This document shows positions 32,240-39,654 of a DNA stretch of 50,970 nt, piece by piece. Source of the stretch: a virus; the IMG/VR virus record IMGVR_UViG_3300045996_001085, positions 1 through 50,970 of that record; one strand, written 5' to 3'. The notes beneath the pieces are model-generated. The model was not told where the DNA came from and ran no database searches. It worked only from the letters and a program-made list of their open reading frames with translations. The number at the start of each line of letters is the position of its first letter. Position 1 is the first letter of the stretch. The translations under genes and the position numbers were made by a program.

Positions 32240-32686
32240 CTAGGTCGGAGTGCTACTTTTGAACCAGCCGAGTTCCAGCGGCGTGGAGAACAGCCACAGA
32301 TGCCGCATGTTCGCGACGTTCACCACATCGACATCGCGCGGATAGATTTCCACGCCATACCAGTGGCCATACCCGATCTCGCGTTTGATGGCTTGCAACT
32401 CATCCCACGATAAACCTGCTTCCCAGCGGCCATCATCGCCAAGCGTCGTTCTGCACACGCTGATGCGCCTCGTATCGACGCCGAGAAATGGCTCCTCGGT
32501 GAACATCTGGACGAGATACTTCCGGCTTTGCCACACGCGGGTAGGCGGGTGCTTGGCGTCCGGGTACGTTTCCATGATGCGCTCGCGCGATATCTCCGAG
32601 AGTTGCGCCGGGCGCTTCGCGGCTTCCTCGCGTGCGAACTTCGCCATTACGCGTCGGTCGGATCGATTTAGGTGTTCGTATGCCAT
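32240..32686 (-). CDS. Phage protein, DUF7694-like
   Basis: 148 aa. The N-terminal helix is basic (RSDRRVMAKFAREEAAKR). The C-terminal half has the recognisable string RRISVCRTTLGDDGRWEAGL, SWDELQAIKREIGYG, then AVEIYPRD-type strands and VVNVANMRHLWLFS, common in phage early regions and, I believe, classed as DUF7694. It is the last gene of the early-left operon before xis. Function unknown. Confidence 0.65.
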   Translation of the reverse strand: MAYEHLNRSDRRVMAKFAREEAAKRPAQLSEISRERIMETYPDAKHPPTRVWQSRKYLVQMFTEEPFLGVDTRRISVCRTTLGDDGRWEAGLSWDELQAIKREIGYGHWYGVEIYPRDVDVVNVANMRHLWLFSTPLELGWFKSSTPT

Positions 32687-32718
32687 GAATACTGCTCAGC
32701 CTCGCAATTCAGAGTGAG

Positions 32719-33051
32719 CTATCGGCGCGGCCAGATCGGCAACGCACGCACCCATGGTTCGATTCCTTGGCGTTCCCAAATGCTGAGCCAAGACCCGGTA
32801 TAGAACCGAACGCCAGAGCGATATGAATGCCACGCATTGGCTAGTGATCGAACCTTGCGAATCTCAGTCGCCGGAACGTTCTCTTCCCACGGATCGGTAA
32901 GCGTCATTTGCGGCTGACCAGCCCAGTTGCTCACGCGTCGCTTACGTCCCTTGTGCCAGACTTCATCGCCGAGATTGATCTGACTGATCCATTGCAGCGC
33001 TAACCATCGGATCAGCAGCCGATAGTAAATCGATCGAATCATCTTTTTCAT
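32719..33051 (-). CDS. Unrecognised early phage protein
   Basis: 110 aa from ATG at 33051, with GGAG seven bases upstream; a GTG at 33066 is in frame. An amphipathic basic helix (KKMIRSIYYRLLIRWLALQW) precedes a small beta domain (DEVWHKGRKRRVSNWAGQP). The C-terminus is Arg/Trp-rich. Member of the early-left operon. No known domain is seen. Confidence 0.5.
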   Translation of the reverse strand: MKKMIRSIYYRLLIRWLALQWISQINLGDEVWHKGRKRRVSNWAGQPQMTLTDPWEENVPATEIRKVRSLANAWHSYRSGVRFYTGSWLSIWERQGIEPWVRALPIWPRR

Positions 33052-33062
33052 GGTCAACTCCG

Positions 33063-33326
33063 TCACTCGACTGTGAGTAGGGCTTTGCAGCCCAGATGTC
33101 GGCCGCGCGAATCAACCCGCGGCGTGATCCCGCCCTTGGATGTTTCAAGGTACTGACACCCGGTGAAGGCATCAGTCCGCGGGCGCACGCCACTTCGGTT
33201 CGGCCACTCGCCGTCAGTGGTGTCCCGGCTAAGCGGGAGCATCCATACGAAAAACATGATTCCGATACCGAGCAACCAATAGCCGGCCAGCCAAGCGGTG
33301 AACTTCTTTGCTTCGTCGAGAGTCAC
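33063..33326 (-). CDS. Small membrane protein, early-left operon
   Basis: 87 aa, GTG start. One TM helix (FTAWLAGYWLLGIGIMFFVWM, residues 9-29) is followed by a soluble domain containing SGVRPRTDAFTGCQYLETSKGGITPRVDSRGRH. From memory, this RTD..TGCQYL..G..TPR.D..GRH pattern recurs in small phage proteins. It overlaps the gene before it by four bases. Function unknown. Confidence 0.6.
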   Translation of the reverse strand: MTLDEAKKFTAWLAGYWLLGIGIMFFVWMLPLSRDTTDGEWPNRSGVRPRTDAFTGCQYLETSKGGITPRVDSRGRHLGCKALLTVE

Positions 33327-33535
33327 TGCCCATCCCCCTTGCCCAGAGCAGCTATCGCATCCTCGATCGTCAAGCAGATGAAGAAATCATCGTCTGACCA
33401 GTCGACAGGGATTGTCATGCGCGGCCCGCGCCGCTCGGCGCACATCTTCGCAATCCGTTGGCGGCTTTGCTCCAGCCGCTCGGAAAGGCTGCCGCTGCTA
33501 CGGACTGCGTCTTTGAGAATTTGTTCTCTGTCCAT
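33323..33535 (-). CDS. Unrecognised early phage protein
   Basis: 70 aa from the ATG at 33535, which has GGAG eight bases upstream; ATG at 33541 would add two residues. An N-terminal helix (MDREQILKDAVRSSGSLSERLEQSRQRIAKM) leads into a short acidic end (WSDDDFFICLTIEDAIAAL). It may be a small regulatory or adaptor protein. No family is recognised. Confidence 0.5.
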   Translation of the reverse strand: MDREQILKDAVRSSGSLSERLEQSRQRIAKMCAERRGPRMTIPVDWSDDDFFICLTIEDAIAALGKGDGQ

Positions 33536-33537
33536 CG

Positions 33538-33690
33538 TCATCGCTCCAGTGAGCGCTTGGCCCACAGATATGTTTCAACGATCTGCCTGTAATGCACCAG
33601 CCCGCGAGCCGTACCCCACCTGCGCTTGCAGTTTAGAATGTGCTGGCGGTAGCTGCGCATGACGTGGCGTTTGTCTGGGTGAGGGTGCAT
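33538..33690 (-). CDS. Small basic protein
   Basis: 50 aa, ATG at 33690, stop TGA at 33538-33540 overlapping the next gene's upstream ATG. It is Arg/His-rich and helical (KRHVMRSYRQHILNCKRRWG, then LVHYRQIVETYLWAKRS). It fills the only gap between the methyltransferase and the next gene, and its stop/start overlap follows the operon style. It may bind nucleic acid, judging by charge only. Confidence 0.5.
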   Translation of the reverse strand: MHPHPDKRHVMRSYRQHILNCKRRWGTARGLVHYRQIVETYLWAKRSLER

Positions 33691-33701
33691 CAGGGAATCA
33701 A

Positions 33702-34277
33702 CTATGCGATAAGCCTGATGTCACTCGGAACTTCGTCACCCCACGAATCCCAGCCAATGCGCTTCTGGCGGGCAAACAATTCGAGGTACGGGCCTGGTGA
33801 TACCTGTTCCACCATTTCGAAGAACCCGGCTGGCTTGGCTGAGTGCTTCGGCTTGCCGCGCTCGTCATAGGGACGTTTCCAGTCGAAGTGATTGCGACCG
33901 ATCCGGCGCAGTGCAGGCAACTTGCCGCGACGACCGAAGAGCACGTACTCGGTCGCCAGCCCGTAACATCCGCCCAGGCCACCGCCCATCGGCCGCTTCG
34001 CCCAGACCAACGTCGTCGAATACTTGAAGCCCCAGCAACGCATCACGAGAAAGGCATCCTCGAGAAACTTGTTTGTGGTCCACAGATAAACATGTGCGTC
34101 CCGGTCGATCTGATCGCGGATGGGCAGATTCGCGATCTCCTCGACACTCATCAGTCGATATGGCATCGGCTTGCTTGGGCCGCACAGCGCATCTCCGAAG
34201 CCTGCTCGGCCACGCAGTGGCCCGGCTCCCTTCTGAGGCCACGGCGGATCGGCGACAATTGTTCTGTATCTGGTCAT
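33702..34277 (-). CDS. MT-A70 family adenine methyltransferase
   Basis: 191 aa. The catalytic DPPW motif is at residues 10-13 (IVADPPWPQKG). Other family blocks are LPIRDQIDRDAHVYLWTTNKFLEDAFLVM, WGFKYSTTLVWAKRPMGGGLGG, EYVLFGRRGKL and PGPYLELFARQKRIGWDSWG, with the FAR segment lining the AdoMet site. It should methylate adenine N6 in DNA (or RNA). In phages such solitary enzymes may protect DNA from restriction or affect regulation. It overlaps the RNase H-like gene by four bases. Confidence 0.9.
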   Translation of the reverse strand: MTRYRTIVADPPWPQKGAGPLRGRAGFGDALCGPSKPMPYRLMSVEEIANLPIRDQIDRDAHVYLWTTNKFLEDAFLVMRCWGFKYSTTLVWAKRPMGGGLGGCYGLATEYVLFGRRGKLPALRRIGRNHFDWKRPYDERGKPKHSAKPAGFFEMVEQVSPGPYLELFARQKRIGWDSWGDEVPSDIRLIA

Positions 34278-34741
34278 CGACGCTGGGCTGTTACTTTGTC
34301 TCGGGCCTGGCGCATGGCGCGTCTGGCTCGAATGTCTGCAGACCGTTGGGCCTTCGATCTTTGATCGGGTATCTTCGTGTGCCCCCGCACGTGCCTAAAC
34401 TCCACCGCGAGTGCGTGTGCGCTCTTGAGGCGTTTGAACACGCTCACCGCCGGTTCCAGGTCAGCGCGCTTCCGTTTGATGGACTCCTGCAGATAGCTGA
34501 TCGCGTTCACGCAGTCAGTTTGGATCAGCACCTGATCGCCGTTGCAAACGATCCCAAGGCTAATCGAGCAGTGCAGGGCGTTCACGATCGCCATCGTTTC
34601 AGCCGCTGTGGAGTCCTTCAGCGTGCTCTTGAAGACGCCGTCGCCCGCATGGTGGCCGCGCGACGACACAGCCCAAAACGCATAGCCGCCAATGCAGTGC
34701 TGGTGGCAGTGAGACGCGTCGGAAATGATCGTTACGCGCAT
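34274..34741 (-). CDS. RNase H-like protein
   Basis: 155 aa from ATG at 34741. The RNase H order of acidic residues is present: Asp in VTIISDASHC, Glu in DSTAAETMAIVNAL, Asp in VLIQTDCVNAI, and the end RHVRGHTKIPDQRSKAQRSADIRARRAM with a final Asp. Such proteins cleave RNA in RNA:DNA hybrids and could remove replication primers or process R-loops. It lies directly upstream of, and coupled to, the MT-A70 gene. Confidence 0.75.
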   Translation of the reverse strand: MRVTIISDASHCHQHCIGGYAFWAVSSRGHHAGDGVFKSTLKDSTAAETMAIVNALHCSISLGIVCNGDQVLIQTDCVNAISYLQESIKRKRADLEPAVSVFKRLKSAHALAVEFRHVRGHTKIPDQRSKAQRSADIRARRAMRQARDKVTAQRR

Positions 34742-34748
34742 AGTCAGG

Positions 34749-34931
34749 TCAGGTTCTCGCGGCTGAGCATTCGTCACAGTAGTCCTTACCGTCTTTGTGG
34801 ACCCAACTGCAATCGCGTAGCTCGTATTCGATGTCACAAGCATGGAATCCGCCCTCAGCCTTGTCTGACTTCAGGTCGAGAGTCATTTCCACGCCACATT
34901 GGCCGTCGCACCTCACGACAACTTGTCTCAT
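34749..34931 (-). CDS. Small zinc-finger-like protein
   Basis: 60 aa. Six Cys are placed as VVVRCDGQCGVEM, a single Cys mid-protein, and DCSWVHKDGKDYCDECSAA at the end, a plausible zinc-binding set. It overlaps the preceding gene's stop by four bases. Part of the early-left operon. Function unknown. Confidence 0.55.
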   Translation of the reverse strand: MRQVVVRCDGQCGVEMTLDLKSDKAEGGFHACDIEYELRDCSWVHKDGKDYCDECSAART

Positions 34932-35365
34932 TGCTCAGGACTCCGGTTCGCAGTGGGACACGTCGACGCCTCGTCGGTGTGCAGGTGCTTGTCGTAGTGC
35001 TCGCCGCAGTTACGGCATGTATGCCGATTCGACTCGGGCGCGCCACGCCAGAATTGGCCCTTTGGCGGGCGCATCTGTGCCTGCCGTTCCAACAGGAAAC
35101 AGGCGCTGCAGTAGGCGTCGTTCGACGGCACGCTGGCCCCGCAGCCGCCGAGGCACGAGAACGTTTCCATCTCAGCTCTCTCCGCGCGCAGGTTGTCCTG
35201 ATTGCGCAGGAAATCTGGGATCTGGAGCGTCTGGTCTTCAGTGTCTTCGCGCCCCTCAACGCAATCTTGGAATGCCTGCGCAAGTGCCTCAAGGAAGGCT
35301 ATGGACTGCCTGGGGTAGAAGTACCGCGCAAGGTCCAGGCACTTTTCGTCATAGCTGTACTTCAT
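34928..35365 (-). CDS. Early protein with C-terminal Cys-rich regions
   Basis: 145 aa. The N-terminal third is helical (DEKCLDLARYFYPRQSIAFL, EALAQAFQDCVEG), a pattern seen in small phage early proteins. After residue 65 come two Cys clusters: SCLGGCGASVP...YCSACF, and TCRNCGEHYDKHLHT...CP, the latter with His ligands. Zinc binding is likely. No enzymatic motif is seen. Confidence 0.55.
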   Translation of the reverse strand: MKYSYDEKCLDLARYFYPRQSIAFLEALAQAFQDCVEGREDTEDQTLQIPDFLRNQDNLRAERAEMETFSCLGGCGASVPSNDAYCSACFLLERQAQMRPPKGQFWRGAPESNRHTCRNCGEHYDKHLHTDEASTCPTANRSPEQ

Positions 35366-35655
35366 CGACTTGGCTCCTTTTCGGAGGTCTTCACCAGTTG
35401 CAATCTGGGCTTCGAGCTACGTACTAGCGTTGCTTCCGACCAGCCACCTTCGAGCCGCTTGAACTCGGCAGTACATCCATAATGTCGCGCGATGCGTGTG
35501 AACACTTCCTCGTTGGCGGTGTGCATCGTCAGGCTGTAAGCCATCTCGCCGCTGCCGGACTTGAGAACTTCCCAAAGCTGACCCGCCTCGAAGCCGAGCA
35601 CGAAGGTTGCAGACTGATCGGGGAATGAAACAAGCAGCCCGTACTCGTCACTCAT
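35362..35655 (-). CDS. Unrecognised early phage protein
   Basis: 97 aa, alpha/beta, with a short barrel-like N-terminus (YGLLVSFPDQSATFVLGFEAGQLWEVL) and the helix EEVFTRIARHYGCTAEFKRLEGGW. It overlaps both neighbours. No family is recognised. Confidence 0.55.
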   Translation of the reverse strand: MSDEYGLLVSFPDQSATFVLGFEAGQLWEVLKSGSGEMAYSLTMHTANEEVFTRIARHYGCTAEFKRLEGGWSEATLVRSSKPRLQLVKTSEKEPSR

Positions 35656-35866
35656 CTCGCTCTCCCTGCGAAGCTCGATCGTTCAAGCGCCATACCTGAT
35701 GGCACAGCCGATTCCATAGATACTCATCGTCAGGGCCTTCCTCCTTGATGCATACACCGTGCTTGACCATCGCGACGAACAGGCGGCGTTCGCCGTTGAT
35801 GTGGTAGTGGTTCATGCCGACGATGGCCCATTCACTCAGGGGGCCTTGTTGCCAGGGTGCCTTCAT
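35648..35866 (-). CDS. Unrecognised small early phage protein
   Basis: 72 aa. The core WAIVGMNHYHINGERRLFVAMVKHGVCIK reads as three beta strands, followed by a helix (DDEYLWNRLCHQVWRL). Overlaps on both sides fit translation within the early-left operon. No function assigned. Confidence 0.55.
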   Translation of the reverse strand: MKAPWQQGPLSEWAIVGMNHYHINGERRLFVAMVKHGVCIKEEGPDDEYLWNRLCHQVWRLNDRASQGERDE

Positions 35867-36744
35867 CGCACTTCCTTCGTTAGAGTGGACCGGTCTCGGA
35901 AGTGATACGGGTCGATGCCTGCTCGGTGCGCATCAATCGCCTCGCGCGCAGTCAAGCCGGGCAGATGGCAATCGGCAAGTGCCACTCGGTTGTGATTGAT
36001 GTCGAGACGCCATCCGTAGCTTGAATTCGCCCGCTCATTCGCCTTGCGGTTCAGCTCGTCCAGGTAATCGAGACGTGCGCTATCCTCGTTCACTGATGGC
36101 GGTTGGCATGAGCAACCCATCGGTACAAGAGCATGGTCACTCGGCCACGGATGACTATCTAACGAGTGAGTGCACTTGCAGGCTTTCGGATTTATCAGCG
36201 ACTGACATCCGCCGCAGATTGCTCTAGGCCGAGCCGTGCTCGGTTCGCTTGCTGGCGGTTGCGATGGTGCAGGCTCGAACTCACCCGTGCGAATGACGAA
36301 TGATTGATCAGTGATGCCTTCGTGTGCGACAGCCAGCGCGCGGAGTTCCCGCACCTCGACCACTTCACCCTTTCTCGCGATGTATCCCGGCGGGTGATGG
36401 TCCTGACCATCGTCGTAAATGTCTTTCAGCAACCGGACACGAGAAGGAACAGCCGGCGGTTCGAGAGTTGCTACGAAAGCTGCCTCATGATCTCGGTCTA
36501 AGTGTTCGCAGTGCACGTGGGACTGCAGGATGCTGTCGATGTAATCCTTCCGCCAAGGGAAGTCTTCATCGGGCCGGCATCGCTGTTGGCCGAATGCTTC
36601 GTCCTTCGTGAAAACGTGCGCGGCTTGAATGTCGGACGTGTAGCCACATCTCCCCTTGCGCCACCACAGAACGGAGTTTCCGCAGTAGCCGCGAACCTGG
36701 AGGTAATAGAGCTGATCCTTCGATGGGACTTGCTCAGATGGCAT
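35863..36744 (-). CDS. 293-aa multidomain early phage protein
   Basis: Start chosen at ATG 36744, which has CGGAG six bases upstream and sits in the previous gene's last codons; ATG 36762 is an alternative. The protein looks like a mosaic: an N-terminal part (DQLYYLQVRGYCGNSVLWWRKGRCGYT, with HVFTKDEA), a middle SH3-like strand region (GYIARKGEVVEVRELRALAV), a Cys-rich patch (CGGCQSLINPKACKC) and a C-terminal part (ARLDYLDELNRKANERAN). These are common building blocks of phage early proteins. Function unknown. Confidence 0.55.
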   Translation of the reverse strand: MPSEQVPSKDQLYYLQVRGYCGNSVLWWRKGRCGYTSDIQAAHVFTKDEAFGQQRCRPDEDFPWRKDYIDSILQSHVHCEHLDRDHEAAFVATLEPPAVPSRVRLLKDIYDDGQDHHPPGYIARKGEVVEVRELRALAVAHEGITDQSFVIRTGEFEPAPSQPPASEPSTARPRAICGGCQSLINPKACKCTHSLDSHPWPSDHALVPMGCSCQPPSVNEDSARLDYLDELNRKANERANSSYGWRLDINHNRVALADCHLPGLTAREAIDAHRAGIDPYHFRDRSTLTKEVR

Positions 36745-37096
36745 GGGCGACTCCGTGTTCATGGCATTTCGGGTTGTCACCCTGATGGCCGTAGCAGCTA
36801 CAAACAGGCTCTGCGGATGTTCCGCGGAATACCTGATCCCAATCGATTCGATGCGAAAGCGCTTCCTCGATTGTCTCGATTCTGGAGCGCAGCGCGTCCG
36901 TGTCGTCATCGTCATCTGCATACCGCAGATCGAGGACCAAGCCCGGATACAGGACCAGCAGCGCTTGTCTCAAGCGTTCGTAGTCCTGCCAACGCACATA
37001 CATTCCTTCGGCGTTCACTCTCACCTGACCATCGTGGCCACCGTGCGCGTGACAGCAGTAGGGACGGAACCGTTGTACGACCTGCTCCTTTGTCAT
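36734..37096 (-). CDS. Unrecognised early phage protein
   Basis: 120 aa. Helical N-terminus (TKEQVVQRFRPYCCHAHGGH), then a WQDYERLRQALLVL helix and an acidic stretch (RYADDDDDTDALRSRIETIEEAL). The C-terminus has two Cys and two His (CSCYGHQGDNPKCHEHG). It overlaps the next gene by 11 bases. No family is recognised. Confidence 0.5.
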   Translation of the reverse strand: MTKEQVVQRFRPYCCHAHGGHDGQVRVNAEGMYVRWQDYERLRQALLVLYPGLVLDLRYADDDDDTDALRSRIETIEEALSHRIDWDQVFRGTSAEPVCSCYGHQGDNPKCHEHGVAHAI

Positions 37097-37482
37097 GATT
37101 GCTTCCCCATCGCGGCGTCGATCGCGGCGTCGAGCGTTTCGCCGTTGTCAGCAATGAAGTTCTCGAACTTGAACGCGATGCCGGGGACCGGTGGAGATGT
37201 CGCATACCAGCGCCGCTGATGGCGCAGCCACCGATACCGGTCAGCATCCTTCACGGCTATCAGGCGCGCGTTCTCCTCGCGGCGCAGGGAGGCGCGCAAC
37301 TCGGTAGCCTCGGCGACAGCACCGCGAGACAGCGTGGTCATTGCCGCGAGCTCGCGCTCAAGCGTTCGGGCGAAGTCGGCAAACACGGCTTCCCGATGCG
37401 CGCGCCCGTTCGTGATGTTGAATGCAACCGCATCCGTCCGCGGCGCGTCGCTCGTCTCTGCGGGGACTTGAGCGTCGGTCAT
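37093..37482 (-). CDS. Small phage protein of the DADRYRWLR type
   Basis: 129 aa. A coiled-coil region (DFARTLERELAAMTT, then VAEATELRASLRREENARLI) leads to the signature KDADRYRWLRHQRRW and a C-terminal LDAAIDAAM. From memory, this DA.RYRWLR...LDAAIDAAM pattern is shared by many small phage proteins of unknown role. It is coupled by ATGA overlap on both sides. Confidence 0.6.
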   Translation of the reverse strand: MTDAQVPAETSDAPRTDAVAFNITNGRAHREAVFADFARTLERELAAMTTLSRGAVAEATELRASLRREENARLIAVKDADRYRWLRHQRRWYATSPPVPGIAFKFENFIADNGETLDAAIDAAMGKQS

Positions 37483-37727
37483 GACCGTAATTTCTCCCGG
37501 ATCAGTGCCATGCCTTCGTGATATTCGTCAGGGCCGCCGGCTCGATCCAGCAAGCCTTCGCGCCACTCGAACGCCGAGCGCCATGCATCTGCACGGCATG
37601 CCTCTATGTCCCAGCCCATGGAGCAGTTTCCTGCGAAGGCTGCTTTCGCCTTCTGATATTCGGCGATAGCGCTCCGCAGCTGCGCCAGCGTCACCGGATC
37701 TTTGGAGAGCGAAGTATCAGCGGCCAT
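37479..37727 (-). CDS. Small early protein, paralogue of the gene at 42083-42349
   Basis: 82 aa. Helical: TLAQLRSAIAEYQKAKAAFAG, then RADAWRSAFEWREGLLDRAG and a C-terminal EGMALIREKLRS. The last two blocks match the gene at 42083-42349 (WRTAFEWHVSLI, EGMALIREKLS), so the two are duplicates within the same operon. Function unknown. Confidence 0.6.
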   Translation of the reverse strand: MAADTSLSKDPVTLAQLRSAIAEYQKAKAAFAGNCSMGWDIEACRADAWRSAFEWREGLLDRAGGPDEYHEGMALIREKLRS

Positions 37728-37947
37728 TCCTTTTCTCCTTTCTCTTTAGGTGGCGACCAAGCGGGCAGTCATCCTTGTGCTTGATGCCTTTGTTGAGCAC
37801 CCCCGCGCCGGACTCCCCGTAACAAATCTTGCAGCAGAAAAAGTCGCTTCCATGGACGCCGTAGCTGTCGCGGTACGTGAGTTCGTCCACGTAGAGCGTG
37901 ATCCGCTCGCGTGCGAACTTCTTCTCCGAGGTGGGCAGCTCGCTCAT
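37717..37947 (-). CDS. Cys-containing small early protein
   Basis: 76 aa. N-terminal charged helix (SEKKFARERITLYVDELTYRDS), then FFCCKICYGESGAGVL, a cluster of three Cys, a further Cys, and a basic tail (GRHLKRKEKRNGR). A nucleic-acid or zinc-binding role is possible. It overlaps both neighbours. Confidence 0.5.
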   Translation of the reverse strand: MSELPTSEKKFARERITLYVDELTYRDSYGVHGSDFFCCKICYGESGAGVLNKGIKHKDDCPLGRHLKRKEKRNGR

Positions 37948-38162
37948 TGCTGCTCAACTTTTTTTAGCAGCGACCACCGCCCATTGCGGAAATCGCCGCG
38001 CGGATCGCATTGCCCCTCAGTACCGAAGCCATCGTTGCTGTGGATATCATCCAGCATCTGTTCCAGGCTTTCGGCGAACATCTCGGCGTCGTCGACGCTC
38101 TGTTCGGCGATCGATGTCATGCGCTTTAATACGGTTACAACGTTCTTTTGTACTTTGCTCAT
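37944..38162 (-). CDS. Unrecognised small helical early protein
   Basis: 72 aa. The first 45 residues are amphipathic helix (VVTVLKRMTSIAEQSVDDAEMFAESLEQ) and the rest is Gly/Asp-rich (GFGTEGQCDPRGDFRNGRW). It overlaps the gene before it by four bases. No family is recognised. Confidence 0.5.
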   Translation of the reverse strand: MSKVQKNVVTVLKRMTSIAEQSVDDAEMFAESLEQMLDDIHSNDGFGTEGQCDPRGDFRNGRWSLLKKVEQQ

Positions 38163-38374
38163 CGCCGTGGTCCTGTAGGTTTTGTCTCATCCATCAGTCG
38201 CTTTAGAGCCTTGAGCTTGTCGTCAAGGCGTATGCATTCCTTGAGGATCTCGATGTCCGAGGACGCAATCCGCCTGAGCTCGCTCCGCGAGCCTGGCGAC
38301 CAGCCTGATGTTCGATCGATCTCCATCCAGCTGCCGGGCTGGAAGCGATCATCAGAAGTGGGATGCTCGCTCAT
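38159..38374 (-). CDS. Unrecognised small early protein
   Basis: 71 aa from ATG at 38374, whose TGA overlap with the previous gene favours it over an upstream start. The C-terminal half is a coiled coil (DIEILKECIRLDDKLKALKRLMDE). No family is recognised. Confidence 0.5.
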   Translation of the reverse strand: MSEHPTSDDRFQPGSWMEIDRTSGWSPGSRSELRRIASSDIEILKECIRLDDKLKALKRLMDETKPTGPRR

Positions 38375-38673
38375 GTCGGCTCTCGCAAAGACTTCACATT
38401 CCCAAGTGCCGATTGCATGCGATGTAGCTCGTTCTTCTGCCACTGTATCGACTGTTCCAGTTGCGCGATCTTGGCGGCCCGCGCTTCCTCGAAGGAGTGG
38501 AAATAGTCAGCGCGCGATACGCGATCGAGCCTTGTCGAAGTCGGCACGTACTTCTTGTAGATGAACTGAGCGGTCACCTTGTAAACGGTTTCTGGCTCGA
38601 TCTTCGTGCCGTACTTGGAGATCTTCCACCAGGTTTGAGGGAAGTTCTCTTCGGGTGTGCGTTGCTCGGTCAT
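38371..38673 (-). CDS. Unrecognised early protein with C-terminal coiled coil
   Basis: 100 aa. A beta N-terminal half (WWKISKYGTKIEPETVYKVT, AQFIYKK) is followed by SFEEARAAKIAQLEQSIQWQ, KNELHRMQSAL, a charged coiled coil. It may dimerise. Overlaps its neighbours by four bases at each end. Confidence 0.5.
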   Translation of the reverse strand: MTEQRTPEENFPQTWWKISKYGTKIEPETVYKVTAQFIYKKYVPTSTRLDRVSRADYFHSFEEARAAKIAQLEQSIQWQKNELHRMQSALGNVKSLREPT

Positions 38674-38855
38674 TTGCGTCTCAAAATCATTAGCGGTGAT
38701 CTCGTTTCAAACTTGTCGAGCCTGGCGACTCGAAATGACTTCCCACTTTCCGCGCCGTACGCGTGGACATTCTTTCGATGGGTCTTCGGCGCATTCCAGA
38801 CCACATAGAAGCCGCCGATTTGTAGCGTGTAGAAAGGCCATTTCCGCTCGCTCAG
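38670..38855 (-). CDS. Small early protein, apparent CTG start
   Basis: 61 aa if translation begins at CTG 38853-38855, which overlaps the DUF1364-like stop as CTGA in the same manner as the ATGA overlaps along the operon. No ATG, GTG or TTG lies nearby in this frame; an upstream GTG would add about 28 poorly protein-like residues. The product (WPFYTLQIGGFYVVWNAPKT, then FRVARLDKFETRSPLMILRRK) reads as a compact beta domain. Confidence 0.45.
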   Translation of the reverse strand: MSERKWPFYTLQIGGFYVVWNAPKTHRKNVHAYGAESGKSFRVARLDKFETRSPLMILRRK

Positions 38856-39166
38856 GCTGCTTTCGCCATGTTGATAATCAAGTGCGGGGCATGCTTCAGG
38901 ATGTATGTCTGGGTCCGAATCATTCCTTCCAGGTGCCACGTCCGGACCAGTTCTTTGGCTAGGTGCGTGTATCGAGCGCGATCGACGCAGGCGTGACAGT
39001 TGAAACATCCGAACGCGATGAACCAGTCAGCCATCTTGAATGCTGTGCCGTGGTAATCCGCGAGCGGTACATGACAGGCAACGGTCTGTTCGTCGATAAA
39101 GCTGCAGATTTCAGGCGCACGGATCAGGCAGGGCTTCCCCTTGGCGTAGTCGGTGAGGGCGCTCAT
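38852..39166 (-). CDS. DUF1364-like phage protein (HNH-related fold possible)
   Basis: 104 aa. The opening MSALTDYAKGKPCLIRAPEIC and the later FIAFGCFNCHACVDRARYTHLAKELVRTW follow the DUF1364 pattern (Cys near residue 13, another at 21, then C.NCH..VD.R). The Cys/His arrangement resembles the zinc core of HNH-type nucleases. In lambdoid phages related genes lie in the recombination (Nin) region. A role in DNA recombination is inferred. Confidence 0.65.
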   Translation of the reverse strand: MSALTDYAKGKPCLIRAPEICSFIDEQTVACHVPLADYHGTAFKMADWFIAFGCFNCHACVDRARYTHLAKELVRTWHLEGMIRTQTYILKHAPHLIINMAKAA

Positions 39167-39654
39167 GCGGCCGCCTCTACTTGCCAGCGCTCGAGAGATT
39201 GCAGCATCCCGTCGCGTGCGTCGTGATCGTCGAACTCTGGGGCTGCTTTTTCTACCAGTACGTCTATGACCTTAGGCCAATACGCCGCCCATTCTTCTGG
39301 CGTCATACGTTCAAAGTCTGTCGATTTAGGTACTCGGATTGCGTAGTCGGTGCCACCAACAGGCAAGGTGTCATAAAGTCCGGTGCAGAGTTTCATCGCC
39401 GTATGCGCGTCCTCTTTGCAATGGATCCTCATGTACACGGGTTGTTTTCCTAGTCGATCAATCTCAATGCGCCGGCAGTGTTTGCCAACAAGCGTCATCG
39501 TCACCCAGTAGCGCCGGTGTTCGATTGGGTCTCGCACACCGATTGGTTTGAACGCCCTGCATTCGCCGTCACCCAGCCTCTCGATTATCTTTTGAGAGTC
39601 GTCATCAGTGGCGATGAGCGAGCCGCCGTTGCGAGCAAACCAGACGTTGTTCAT
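39163..39654 (-). CDS. DUF1367-like phage early protein
   Basis: 163 aa. N-terminal FKPIGVRDPIEHRRYWVTMTL and central VYMRIHCKEDAHTAMKLCTGLYDT are followed by YAIRVPKSTDFERMTPEEWAAYWPKVIDVLVEKAAPEF. This layout resembles DUF1367 proteins of phage Nin-type regions; the assignment is from memory. It is adjacent to the DUF1364-like gene, as often seen. Biochemical role unknown. Confidence 0.55.
   Translation of the reverse strand: MNNVWFARNGGSLIATDDDSQKIIERLGDGECRAFKPIGVRDPIEHRRYWVTMTLVGKHCRRIEIDRLGKQPVYMRIHCKEDAHTAMKLCTGLYDTLPVGGTDYAIRVPKSTDFERMTPEEWAAYWPKVIDVLVEKAAPEFDDHDARDGMLQSLERWQVEAAA

Noticed and set aside
34073-35482. 469-codon plus-strand open frame
   Set aside because: It is antisense to several well-coupled minus-strand genes, is Arg/His/Ser-rich and has no domain; treated as a shadow of high-G+C coding sequence.
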